This document shows positions 40,386 through 48,759 of a DNA stretch of 64,000 bases, one piece after another. The stretch comes from an uncultured Tessaracoccus sp. (GTDB taxonomy: Bacteria > Actinomycetota > Actinomycetes > Propionibacteriales > Propionibacteriaceae). The notes under the pieces were generated by a model. The model searched no databases, had not been told where the DNA came from, and worked only from the letters and a program-made list of their open reading frames with translations. The stretch lies in assembly GCF_943914565.1 (NCBI RefSeq), contig NZ_CALUCN010000002.1:176447-240446 (forward strand), written 5' to 3'. A program made the position numbers and the translations under genes. Numbering within the stretch: the first letter of the stretch is position 1; every line of letters starts with the position of its first letter.

Positions 40386-41696
40386 TCAGCCGTTCTGCTT
40401 CCAGTAGTCGACCTGGGCCTTCTTCATGTTGGCGACGAAGCCCTTGGCGTCGACCTTGCCCGTCATGAGCTCGAGGGTCTGCTCCTTCATCGGCTCCATC
40501 CAGCCCGGGTAGAGGGCGTCGATGTTGCCGTGGACGGGCGCGATGTTGCCGTCCTTCAGGCCCTTGGCGAGCAGGTCCTGGCCCTCGGGGCCGGCGACCT
40601 CGGAGAGCACCGGCAGCGTGCCGGCATCCTTCACGAGCTGCTCCTGGTACTTCGGCTGCAGGAAGAACGCGGCGAAGGCCTTGGCGGCGTCGACGTTCTC
40701 GGCGTCCTTCGGCACGGCGAAGCCGAACACGGAGGTCTCGATGTCGCCCGCGTCGCCGGCGGTCTTGCCGGGGAACGGCACGGCCTGCAGCTTGGCGCCG
40801 TCCTTCAGCGACTTGGCGATCTCGGCGGGCAGCCACGATCCCATCGCGAGCACCGTGCCCTCGCCGCCGGCGAACTTCTCCTGCTGGTAGGGCCACTTGG
40901 TGCCGAACGCGTCGTCGGCGAAGAGGCCCTTGGCGTGCATGGCCTCGATGTACTGCGCGGCGGCGAGCACCTCCGGGGCGTCCCAGCCGGCGCCCTCCTT
41001 GTCGCCGGCGAGCTCGACGAGCTTGTCGGCGCCGCCCAGGTGGACGCGCAGGACGTTCATCATCCAGATGAGGCGCGCGTAGGGGTAGGCGCCGTCGATC
41101 ATGACCGGCACCTCGCCCTTGGCCTTCTGGCCGACGAGGTACTGCTGCAGCGCGTCGAGGGTCTCGGGCGCCTGCTCGACGAGCTCGGGGTGCGCGGCCG
41201 CGTCGGTCCACAGCACGTTGGCGTTCGCGGCGTACGGGAGGAGGATCTGCTTGTCGTTGAGCGTCGCGACGTCGGAGAAGTTGCCGGCGCCCGCGTCCTT
41301 CAGGGTCTGGTCGGTGTCGCCGACCTTCTCGTCGAGCAGGTCACCGAGCTCGGCGGCCTTGTCGGCGCGTCCGAGCACGGGGGCGAGCTGGTCGAACGAC
41401 TGGTCGACGAGGTCCGGCAGGTCGGTGCCGGAGGCGAGCAGCGGGGTCACCTTGGTGAGCACCTCGCGGCCCTGCCACTCGACGTTCACCGTGACGCCGG
41501 TCTTCGCCTCGTAGTCCTTGATGGCCTGGGCCAGGATCTTGGCCTGCGGCTCCTTCTCCTGCCACATGGACCAGTAGGTGAACGCCTTCTGGTCGCCGGC
41601 GCCGCCCTGCTTCGCGTCGCCGCCGCACGCCGCCAGTCCCACGGACATGGCGAGCGCGAGCGCCACGGCGCCCACGCGCTTGCACGGATTCTTCAT
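40386..41696 (-). CDS. ABC transporter sugar-binding lipoprotein
   Basis: 436 residues. Signal peptide with lipobox GLAACGG (C24), then a family 1 extracellular solute-binding fold: FTYWSMWQEKEPQAKILAQAIKDYEAKTGVTVNVEW and VFGFAVPKDAENVDAAKAFAAFFLQPKYQEQLVKDAG. Delivers an oligosaccharide to the two permeases encoded downstream. ATG has AAGGAG eight bases upstream. The substrate is unknown; the nearby sulfatase and maturase suggest a sulfated sugar, but they are transcribed separately. Confidence 0.92.
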   Translation of the reverse strand: MKNPCKRVGAVALALAMSVGLAACGGDAKQGGAGDQKAFTYWSMWQEKEPQAKILAQAIKDYEAKTGVTVNVEWQGREVLTKVTPLLASGTDLPDLVDQSFDQLAPVLGRADKAAELGDLLDEKVGDTDQTLKDAGAGNFSDVATLNDKQILLPYAANANVLWTDAAAHPELVEQAPETLDALQQYLVGQKAKGEVPVMIDGAYPYARLIWMMNVLRVHLGGADKLVELAGDKEGAGWDAPEVLAAAQYIEAMHAKGLFADDAFGTKWPYQQEKFAGGEGTVLAMGSWLPAEIAKSLKDGAKLQAVPFPGKTAGDAGDIETSVFGFAVPKDAENVDAAKAFAAFFLQPKYQEQLVKDAGTLPVLSEVAGPEGQDLLAKGLKDGNIAPVHGNIDALYPGWMEPMKEQTLELMTGKVDAKGFVANMKKAQVDYWKQNG

Positions 41697-41762
41697 GTGT
41701 TGATCTCCTTCGATCGAGTGCTCGGTCGTACCGGCCGGGCATCGTCCCTGGTGGTCGCCATC

Positions 41763-41782
41763 AGAATAACGTGCGCTACGCA
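41763..41782 (-). promoter_or_regulatory. possible promoter/operator of the ABC transporter operon
   Basis: On the minus strand the palindrome TGCGTAGCGCA (41772-41782) lies next to TATTCT (41763-41768), a plausible -10, about 65-85 bases before the binding-protein start. The palindrome could be the target of the ROK regulator at the end of the operon. Weak: a single short site with no second copy seen. Confidence 0.35.
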
Positions 41783-41868
41783 AAGATATGGCATCGGGGG
41801 CCGCTAGGCCGCATCACCGCTGGTCAGGGCGTGGTTTCCGCGCGGGCGGCAGCACCGTCGCAAGGGGC

Positions 41869-43374
41869 TCAGTGCGGAAGCCCGACGGGGGTCCGGCCCG
41901 CGTGGTCCAGCACCAGCTTGGGCGGGCGTCCGGCGACGAGCGCGCCCTCGTCGGAGACGTAGCCCTCTTCACGTCCGCGCAGCTCCTCGACGAGGTACCC
42001 GCGCAGCCGGTCCAACACGTCGACGTGCTCCTCGCTCGTGTGGAGGTCATGGAGCTCCTGCGGATCGGCGTCGAGGTCGAACAGCTGTTCGCGCCCGGAG
42101 CCGGAAAGCCAGACGTACTTGTACCTCGTCGTGCGGATCCACTGCAGCGACTGCCCGAGGATCGTGTGCTCACCGTGGAGGTAGGGCCGCCAGTCGGGCT
42201 GCCCCACCGGGCCGCCGGGGTGCCCCTCGGGGCGGCGAACGGGTTCGCCGTCGGCGTGGATGAGCGGCAGGACCGAGGCGCCGTCGATGCCCTCGGGGAT
42301 CGGCAGCCCGGCGCAGTCGAGCAGCGTCGGCATCACGTCGCGCAGCTCGATCACCTCGTCGAGCGTGGCGTGCTCGGGAATGCCGGGGCCGCGCAGCAGG
42401 AACGGCACGCGCGCCGAGCCCTCGTAGGGGTAGGCCTTGCGCCAGAGGTCGTGGTCACCCAGCATCTCGCCGTGGTCGCTCGTGAACATCACGTAGGAGT
42501 CGTCGGCGACGCCGAACTCCCCCAGCGCCTCGAGGAAGCGCTCGACCTGGGCGTCGATGTGCGTCATGTTGCCGTAGTAGCCGGCCTGCGCGCGGTGCTG
42601 GTCACGCTCGGGGTACTGCGCGACGAGCGAGTCGGGGCGGCGGTCGTTGCGGAACTCGGCGTAGTCGTCGACCCAGTCGCCGACCGGCACCGGGTGCGGC
42701 GGCTGGTCGAGGTACTGCTCGAACGCCCACTCCGGCGGGTCGTAGGGCGGGTGGGGCCGGTGGAAGGACAGGTACAGGAAGAACGGCACGGTCGGGTCGC
42801 GCCTGTAGAGCCATTCGATCGCCTTCGTCACGCACCAGTTCGACGGGTGGAGCCGCTCGTCGCGCGGCCACGGCCTCGCCACCATCGAGTTGCAGTGGAG
42901 GCCGTCGTCGAGGTAGTCCGACACCGCCGACTCGCCCGCCTGCTGGCGCAGCCAGGTGAGGTAGTCGTCGTGCCACTGCGGGTCGCGCTCGCGTCCGCGG
43001 GAGTGGTGGAGGTAGCCGTCGTGGAGGATCACGTCGTCGAAGCCGGCGCGGACGCGCTCGGGGTAGACGTGCATCTTGCCGATTGCCTGGGTGTGGTAGC
43101 CGGCCCTGCCGAACTCGCCCGCGAGGGTCGTCGCGACGTCGAACGGCACGCCGTCCTGGTAGCCGACGCGCCCGTGGTGCGCGGCGGTGAGGCCGGTGAA
43201 GAGCGTCATCCGTGCGGGCACGCAGGTGGGGCTCGCGGAGTAGGCGCGCGAGGCCCGGGCCCCGCTGTCGGCGAGGGCGTCCAGGTAGGGGGTGCGCACC
43301 GTCGGGTGACCCTCGATCGAGAGGGCGTCGCCGCGCCACTGATCGACGCAGATCAAGATCACGTTGCGGTGCAC
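41869..43374 (-). CDS. Cys-type sulfatase
   Basis: 501 residues, alkaline-phosphatase-fold sulfatase that hydrolyses a sulfate ester. The maturation motif is SPTCVPARMTLFTG: C51 is converted to formylglycine and R55 completes CxPxR. Metal ligands are in ILICVDQWRGDAL (Asp near the start) and MFTSDHGEMLGDHDLWRK (Asp-His). No signal peptide, so it probably works in the cytoplasm, in line with a cytosolic radical SAM maturase encoded just upstream. GTG was chosen for GAGG six bases before; another GTG four codons earlier is possible. Likely co-transcribed with the maturase (41-base gap). Confidence 0.9.
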   Translation of the reverse strand: MHRNVILICVDQWRGDALSIEGHPTVRTPYLDALADSGARASRAYSASPTCVPARMTLFTGLTAAHHGRVGYQDGVPFDVATTLAGEFGRAGYHTQAIGKMHVYPERVRAGFDDVILHDGYLHHSRGRERDPQWHDDYLTWLRQQAGESAVSDYLDDGLHCNSMVARPWPRDERLHPSNWCVTKAIEWLYRRDPTVPFFLYLSFHRPHPPYDPPEWAFEQYLDQPPHPVPVGDWVDDYAEFRNDRRPDSLVAQYPERDQHRAQAGYYGNMTHIDAQVERFLEALGEFGVADDSYVMFTSDHGEMLGDHDLWRKAYPYEGSARVPFLLRGPGIPEHATLDEVIELRDVMPTLLDCAGLPIPEGIDGASVLPLIHADGEPVRRPEGHPGGPVGQPDWRPYLHGEHTILGQSLQWIRTTRYKYVWLSGSGREQLFDLDADPQELHDLHTSEEHVDVLDRLRGYLVEELRGREEGYVSDEGALVAGRPPKLVLDHAGRTPVGLPH

Positions 43375-43415
43375 GGCCGGCCTCACTTCATTTCTTTGCA
43401 GGTGACACGGATATG

Positions 43416-44693
43416 CTACCGGCCCCCGCCACCGTCCGCGTCGACGGGGCGTTCCTGCGGGCTGGGCCCCTCGTCCGGGAGCTGCATGACGTCCGCCGCG
43501 GGCCGGCCGCGCTGCAGCAGCGACGCCATGGCGCGCAGCCCGGGGGTGGCGTGGGTGAAGAACGCGAAGTAGCCCGCGCAGAGGTGGTTCTGGCCGGGCT
43601 CGCCGTCGACCGATCGCGCGAAGCGGTCCTTCGGGCAGCCGCCGTGGCACGCCCAACGCACGGGGCAGCGTCGGCACTGCGCGGTGAGGTCGGCCTTCGC
43701 CCGCCCGAACGCGCGCTGCGCCGGGTCCAGCACCATGTCGGTGAGGTCCCGCTCGAGCACCGACCCGCGCGCGTGGCCGGGCTCGACGTAGTGGTCGCAG
43801 GCGTAGACGGTGCCGTCGTGCTCGATCGCGAGCGCTCGCCCGCACTCCGGCGCGTGCACGCAGAGCATCGACTGCCCGAACAGGTTGCTGAGCGCCACGT
43901 CGAAGTGCTGCACGAAGACCCGGCCCACGTCGTGGCGGATCCACTCGTCCCAGATCCCGCAGAGGAACCGCCCGAACGCCTCCGGTTCGACGCTGCGCGA
44001 CGTGACCGCGTCGCCTGCCTGCCGGTAGAGGATGCGGGTGCCGTCGTCGTCCTTCCAGCCGCGTTCGGCGACGGCGAGGTCGGCCGCGGGGACGCGTTCG
44101 ACGACCGGGATGAACTGCAGGAACGTCGCCCCCAGCTCGTCGCGGAAGTAGCGGTACACCTCCGGCCCGTGGTCCTGGTTGGCGGCGTGCACGGTGCACA
44201 GGATGTTCACGTCGACGTCGTGGCGGCGCAGCACCTCCCAGCCGCGGATGACCTGCGCGTGCGTGCCACGCCCGGCGCGGTTCACCCGGTACGCGTCGTG
44301 GATCGGCTGCGGCCCGTCGATCGAGAGGCCGACGAGGAACCGCTCGCGCGCGAGGAACTCGCCCCAGCGGTCGTCGAGGAGCGTGCCGTTGGTCTGGATG
44401 CTGTGGGTGACCTGCTGTGTGGGTCTGGCCACCTCCCGCGCGACGCGGACCGCATCCTCGAAGAAGTCGAGGCCCCGCATCGTGGGCTCGCCTCCCTGCC
44501 AGGCGATCGTCACCTCGCCGTCGGGCTGGGACGCGAGGTACTGGCTGAGGTAGGCGTGCAGCACCTCGGGGCCCATGCGCTGGTCGCCGTCGTGGAGCAG
44601 CTCCTTGCTCAGGAAGAAGCAGTAGGTGCAGTCCAGGTTGCACGCGGCGCCGGTGGGCTTCGCGAGCAGGGAGAACGGCAACGTGCGGGTCAT
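43416..44693 (-). CDS. anaerobic sulfatase-maturating enzyme (radical SAM, SPASM)
   Basis: 425 residues. Radical SAM cluster CNLDCTYC (C18, C22, C25), followed by QGGEPTMRGLDFF and SIDGPQPIHDAYR. A C-terminal SPASM region has CVHAPECGRALAIEHDGTVYACDHYV and CRRCPVRWACHGGCPKDRF, the cysteines for two more Fe-S clusters. It oxidises the sulfatase active-site Cys (or Ser) to formylglycine without oxygen. Next to its probable substrate, the CxPxR sulfatase. Start ATG lies eight bases after TAGAAT, probably leaderless. Confidence 0.93.
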   Translation of the reverse strand: MTRTLPFSLLAKPTGAACNLDCTYCFFLSKELLHDGDQRMGPEVLHAYLSQYLASQPDGEVTIAWQGGEPTMRGLDFFEDAVRVAREVARPTQQVTHSIQTNGTLLDDRWGEFLARERFLVGLSIDGPQPIHDAYRVNRAGRGTHAQVIRGWEVLRRHDVDVNILCTVHAANQDHGPEVYRYFRDELGATFLQFIPVVERVPAADLAVAERGWKDDDGTRILYRQAGDAVTSRSVEPEAFGRFLCGIWDEWIRHDVGRVFVQHFDVALSNLFGQSMLCVHAPECGRALAIEHDGTVYACDHYVEPGHARGSVLERDLTDMVLDPAQRAFGRAKADLTAQCRRCPVRWACHGGCPKDRFARSVDGEPGQNHLCAGYFAFFTHATPGLRAMASLLQRGRPAADVMQLPDEGPSPQERPVDADGGGGR

Positions 44694-44701
44694 GGTGCGT
44701 C

Positions 44702-44707
44702 ATTCTA
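44702..44707 (-). promoter_or_regulatory. -10 box TAGAAT, promoter of the sulfatase-maturase unit
   Basis: TAGAAT, eight bases, then ATG. It lies in the 56-base gap after the ten-gene operon, so the maturase and sulfatase have their own promoter. Confidence 0.55.
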
Positions 44708-44749
44708 CGTCCGCCGCGCCCCCGCCCCGCGCCCCGACGGAGGTCCGGC

Positions 44750-45346
44750 TCAGCCGAACGTCACGCCGTGGTCACGCGCGAACGCCGGCGGGCCACCCCG
44801 GTAGGGCGCCCCCACCACGGCCGTCGCCCACCCCGTCGGGGTCCGCCGCAGCTGCCAGAGCGTGAGGCACGTCGCGAGCGCGGGCACGCTGCCCATGCCG
44901 GCGGTGTCGTGGACGTAGACGTAGCTCGTCTGGGCCGTGTCGAGGTCCATCGCGCGCGTCTTCACCACGCCCGCGCCGGGCAGCAGCGTGCGCGGCTGCG
45001 CGGCCGAGAACCCCACGATCACCTGCACGATCTCCTGCGGCATCCGCTCGAGGTCGAGCAGGATCTGCGCCCGGTCCGGCCCGGACTCCTCCCCCGGCCG
45101 GACGTAGCCCACGAACCCCACGTGCCCCGGCGCCTGCCGGTTGCGCCGGTAGAGGAACCACGACGAGTCCGGCACCCGGTCGCTGCCGTCCAGCAGCACG
45201 GCGCACATGTCGACGTCGAAGTCAGGGGCGTCCCACGTCGCCCCCAGCAGCACTCGCTGCATCGGTGCCCCGTCGAGGTTCTCGAGCGCGACGGGGGTGC
45301 CGGCGGGCAGCCGGCGGGCCCGTCGGCGCGGCTCAGCGGGTGCCAT
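44750..45346 (-). CDS. TerD-like domain protein
   Basis: 198 residues. LLGATWDAPDFDVDMCAVLLDG is the TerD/CABP core (L-x-x-GW-D--D-D-D); SSWFLYRRNRQAPGHVGFVGYVRPGEESGPDRAQILLDLERMPQEIVQVIVGFS follows the rest of the fold. The usual acidic Ca-binding loop (DDxxGxGDDE) is reduced to GEESGPDRAQ, so Ca2+ binding may be weak. TerD proteins occur in tellurite-resistance, stress and predicted defence systems. Last gene of the ten-gene operon; its start lies 14 bases inside the GTPase gene, with GGAGGG upstream. Confidence 0.82.
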   Translation of the reverse strand: MAPAEPRRRARRLPAGTPVALENLDGAPMQRVLLGATWDAPDFDVDMCAVLLDGSDRVPDSSWFLYRRNRQAPGHVGFVGYVRPGEESGPDRAQILLDLERMPQEIVQVIVGFSAAQPRTLLPGAGVVKTRAMDLDTAQTSYVYVHDTAGMGSVPALATCLTLWQLRRTPTGWATAVVGAPYRGGPPAFARDHGVTFG

Positions 45347-46313
45347 GGAGATCCCTCCTCTTCTTGGCGAGCGCGGCCTGCAGCACGTCGAGCACCCGGA
45401 ACGGGATGATCCCGCCGCTGCCCACCGACTGCGCGTCGGGTTCGGCGCCGAGCGCGGAGATCGCGAACAGCCGGAACGGCAGGCCGGCCTGGTTGGCGGC
45501 CGAGATCACCATGCGCGCGTCGAGCAGCTCGAGCAGGCCGCGCAGCTCCTCGTGCAGGAGGGCGCCGTCGAGCTCGTTGTCGTGGCCCACCACCATCGAC
45601 GGGTCGCGCTGCATCGCCGAGCCGGGCCGGTTGAAGATCGACTGCCACGGCGCCGCGCGCAGCCCGCGGAGGCGCTGCAGCACGTCGAACTTGCTCAGCA
45701 CGACGGCGAGCACCTGCTCCGGGCCGCCGCCGGCGCGCTGGGCGGCGCGGGCGCGCAGCACCTGCTGCAGCACCTTCACGTCGTCGCCGGACTGGTGCGG
45801 CACGGTCACGACCCCGTCGAGGACGGCGGAGACGCCCGGCACCTTGAGCGGGTCGACGAGGGTGACGATGAAGTCGGAGAAGCCCAGGTAGCGGAACCGC
45901 TCGTCACCCGGGTCCAGCCGCTCGAAGTCCTCGCCGGCGGCGTCGATGATCGACATGCAGTAGTGGACGCCCTCGTGGGTGAAGTCCCACAGCAGCGGCT
46001 CGATGCCCTCCTGGTCGGCCGGCGGCGTCGCGCCGAGGAGGTTGCGCTGCTGCAGCAGCGGCACGCGGTACTTGTCGTGGAAGCGCTGCTTCGTGGTGCC
46101 GACCGGGGTGAGGAACGAGTCCTGCGTGGAGAGGAAGTACTCGAACTGGTCCATCATCACGCCGATGAGCACCGACTTGCCGGCGGTGCGGGCGCCGGTG
46201 ACGGCGAGCGAGAGCTGCACGTGCTCGAGCCACTCGGGCGGCACGTCGAAGCCGCACGTGCCGCACTGGCCCGGGCCGGCGATCTGGCAGTAGCAGCGGG
46301 GGCAGAGGGTCAT
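45333..46313 (-). CDS. zinc-ribbon P-loop GTPase of a GAP1-type system
   Basis: 326 residues. N-terminal zinc ribbon CPRCYCQIAGPGQCGTCG, then a GTPase domain with G1 GARTAGKS (40-47), G3 DAAGED (124-129), G4-like SKFD (207-210) and G5-like SAL. The long insert between G1 and G3 and the SKFD motif match the 'double-GTPase' (DO-GTPase) class described with GTPase-associated proteins in predicted conflict systems. Probably the switch of the system, binding GTP and changing partner contacts. ATG overlaps the upstream vWA gene stop by four bases. Confidence 0.82.
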   Translation of the reverse strand: MTLCPRCYCQIAGPGQCGTCGFDVPPEWLEHVQLSLAVTGARTAGKSVLIGVMMDQFEYFLSTQDSFLTPVGTTKQRFHDKYRVPLLQQRNLLGATPPADQEGIEPLLWDFTHEGVHYCMSIIDAAGEDFERLDPGDERFRYLGFSDFIVTLVDPLKVPGVSAVLDGVVTVPHQSGDDVKVLQQVLRARAAQRAGGGPEQVLAVVLSKFDVLQRLRGLRAAPWQSIFNRPGSAMQRDPSMVVGHDNELDGALLHEELRGLLELLDARMVISAANQAGLPFRLFAISALGAEPDAQSVGSGGIIPFRVLDVLQAALAKKRRDLHGTR

Positions 46314-47293
46314 CGCACACTCCAGGGGAACAGCGCGTCGGCCAGCGGCGTCGGGTCCTCGGCGAGGCCCGCGAGCGACGCGAGCGAGACGACGTGGTCG
46401 TAGCCCTCGAGCCCCGCGAGCTCCTCCTCCCAGAACTGCGCCGGCCGGTCCTCCGGCCGCGCGCCGTGCCGGGAGCGCCCGAGCGCGACCACCGTCGCGG
46501 TGCGGCCCTGCAGCTGCTCGCGCACCTCTCGGTAGTCGACGAACACCCCGTCGGCGACGAGCACCACGGCGCCGTCGCCCGGGAGGCGGTCGAGCGCCTC
46601 ACCGACGGCGCCGCCGAGGCTCGGCCACGGGGCCGGCGGGTGGTCGAGCGCCTGCGCCCAGTCGATCGTCTCGCCGGCCAGCGCGGGCGTCACGTCGCGC
46701 ACGGGCTGCGTCGCGAGGAGCCACGCCTCAGGGGCACCGCCGTGCGCCGCGGCGCAGATGCCCAGCACGAGCTCCAGGAAGGCGTGGTAGTGCTCGGGCA
46801 CGACGCTGCGGTGCCGGCTCGCGGACCCGTCGACGACGAGCGCCCAGGGGGTGTGCCGCCCGGCGCCCTGCGTGTGGTGGACGTGGTAGGCGTAGTTGCC
46901 GCGCTGCATCCAGCCGAGCTCGGCCGCCGCGGCCCGGCCGACGAGGTCGACGACCTCCCCGCCGGTGATCTCCACGAGCGACACCACCGGCCGCCCGCCC
47001 ACCTCCGACGGCGGGCGCACCACCTCGTCGCCCTGCCCGGAGGCCGAGCGGACGCTCACGCCGATGCGGGTGCCCTCGAGGAACGTCTGCTGTCCGGCCG
47101 CCCGCGCGACGACCGTCACCGGCCCTGCGGGCACGACGACGACCTCGGTGGGCGTCACGCGGAAGTTCGGCTCCAGCACCGCGCCGTCGGGGCCGACGAG
47201 CTCGAGCGTCACGCCCTGCGGCCGGCTGAGCCGGATGTTCAGCGCCCCCTGGGGCGCGCGGGTGCTGCCCCCGCTCAGTTGGATCACTGCCAT
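46310..47293 (-). CDS. vWA-like protein with MIDAS, system component
   Basis: 327 residues. The first 100 residues are a beta-rich domain I do not recognise. From about 147 a von Willebrand A-like fold begins with PWALVVDGSASRH, whose DxSxS (155-159) is the metal-ion-dependent adhesion site. No signal peptide or membrane helix, so cytoplasmic, unlike the other vWA protein of the operon. vWA domains mediate metal-dependent protein contacts; with the GTPase on one side and GAP1 on the other, it is probably an adaptor. Its start lies 10 bases inside the GAP1 gene, with GGGAGG upstream. Confidence 0.72.
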   Translation of the reverse strand: MAVIQLSGGSTRAPQGALNIRLSRPQGVTLELVGPDGAVLEPNFRVTPTEVVVVPAGPVTVVARAAGQQTFLEGTRIGVSVRSASGQGDEVVRPPSEVGGRPVVSLVEITGGEVVDLVGRAAAAELGWMQRGNYAYHVHHTQGAGRHTPWALVVDGSASRHRSVVPEHYHAFLELVLGICAAAHGGAPEAWLLATQPVRDVTPALAGETIDWAQALDHPPAPWPSLGGAVGEALDRLPGDGAVVLVADGVFVDYREVREQLQGRTATVVALGRSRHGARPEDRPAQFWEEELAGLEGYDHVVSLASLAGLAEDPTPLADALFPWSVR

Positions 47294-48759
47294 GGCTGTC
47301 CTCCCAACCGTCGCTGCAGCTCTGCCGAGGGTCCGTGGCGTCGCTGGCTGCGCTCCGCGAGGACCCGCAGCGCGGCCGGGTCGACGTCGCCGCCGCGCTC
47401 GAGCGCCTCGACGATCGCCGCCGGCTCGGGCGCCACCCAGCTGAGCCCCGCCGCGACGGCCCAGAGGTCGGCCCGCCGCTCGGGCGACGCGAGCGCCGCC
47501 TCGCCCAGCCAGTCGCCGCGCAGCGACGCGACCGAGCCGAGCCTCGCCGCGGCCTCGATCGCGGCGTCCGCCACCGTCGCGGGCGGCTCGGCCGGGGCGC
47601 GTTCCACCGTCGCGTCGTCCTCGGTCGCGTCCTCGTCCCAGTGCTCCTCCGTGAGCTCATAGGCTGACGGGGCGTGGGGCACGTCGTACGCCTCGTCGAC
47701 GGGCGAGGCGACGCTGCCCGACTGGTCCGGCAGCGTCGCGGCGAGCCGACGGAGCTCGGGCCAGCGCGCCACCGTCGGGCCGACGGAGTCGACGATCGCG
47801 CGGATCGTGTCGTCCTGGCCGAAGTTGTGCGCCCCCTCACGGGTGAGCCACGCCACCTGCAGCGCCTGCACGAGCGGGAACGGCTCGCCGGCGGCCTCGT
47901 CGTGGTACCGGTCGACGAGCTCGTCGCGGCGGGCGAGCACGTCGGCCGCGACCTCGTCGGGCGCGAGGAGGAGGTCCGCGACGACCTGTCCCCAGTCGGG
48001 GTCGTCCTCGCCGGCTCGGGTGGTGTCGACGCGGATGGCGTGGAGGTGCTCGGGCACGGTGACCTCGTCGCCGAACGCGACGACGTACTTGCCCGTGGGC
48101 CGCAGCTCGCCCATCGAACGCAGGTCCTCGCCGACGAGTACTTGGTGCAGGCCCGCGCTCGTCGGGTCGAGCATCCACAGGATCGCCGACACCCAGTGCG
48201 CGCCGTCGGCCGCCGTGGCCGCCTGCACGACGAGGCGCCCCTGCCGCTGCAGCATCCGGACGCCGGCGCCGACGACCCAGCGGGCCCGCTGGATGCGCTC
48301 GGGGTCGGCGCGCAGCCACGCCGCGGTCGCCGCCCACCCCGACGGTGGCTCGAGCCGGTCGGGCAGACGCACCTCGGCCAGCTTGCGCGCCCCGAACGGC
48401 AGCACCCACCCGTCGGCGTGGATCCAGTCGGCGCTGCGCCAGCTGCCGTCGAGCGCGACGTGGACGCAGTGCGAGATGACGTTGCCGGGGCGTCCGGTGT
48501 GGTCCGGGCCGGCCTCGACGCTCGTGCACAGGTCGAGCCCGCCGTCGGCGGTGGGCCGGGCGCGGAACCGACGGCTGCGCGCCGCGAGCTGTTCGGCGCT
48601 CGGGAACTGCGGCATCGTCTGCGGCAGGTGCACGCTCGCCAGCGACGCGAGCCGGTCGCGCACCGCGGGGTCGAGGCCGTCGCTGGCGTGGATCACGCCC
48701 CAGCCGCCGCCCGGGCGGCCGGCGATGCCGTCTGCGGATCCGTACAGGAGCTGCTCCAT
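47284..48759 (-). CDS. GTPase-associated protein 1 (GAP1)-like protein
   Basis: 491 residues. Its N-terminus MEQLLYGSADGIAGRPGGGWGVIHASDGLD resembles the GAP1-N family, which is always found near P-loop GTPases in predicted conflict systems. The middle contains HCVHVALDG and WVLPFGARKLAEVRLP; the C-terminus is helical with acidic linkers (ELTEEHWDEDATEDD). No membrane helices. Function unknown; thought to be a partner or effector of the GTPase. ATG shares one base with the upstream stop (TGATG). I recognise the family by its N-terminal pattern, not by alignment. Confidence 0.7.
   Translation of the reverse strand: MEQLLYGSADGIAGRPGGGWGVIHASDGLDPAVRDRLASLASVHLPQTMPQFPSAEQLAARSRRFRARPTADGGLDLCTSVEAGPDHTGRPGNVISHCVHVALDGSWRSADWIHADGWVLPFGARKLAEVRLPDRLEPPSGWAATAAWLRADPERIQRARWVVGAGVRMLQRQGRLVVQAATAADGAHWVSAILWMLDPTSAGLHQVLVGEDLRSMGELRPTGKYVVAFGDEVTVPEHLHAIRVDTTRAGEDDPDWGQVVADLLLAPDEVAADVLARRDELVDRYHDEAAGEPFPLVQALQVAWLTREGAHNFGQDDTIRAIVDSVGPTVARWPELRRLAATLPDQSGSVASPVDEAYDVPHAPSAYELTEEHWDEDATEDDATVERAPAEPPATVADAAIEAAARLGSVASLRGDWLGEAALASPERRADLWAVAAGLSWVAPEPAAIVEALERGGDVDPAALRVLAERSQRRHGPSAELQRRLGGQPWQ

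Noticed and set aside
41869..44703. One 944-codon minus-strand frame that could be read as a fused protein
   Set aside because: Its first half is out-of-frame sequence through the radical SAM maturase; only the part from about 43386 down is sulfatase.
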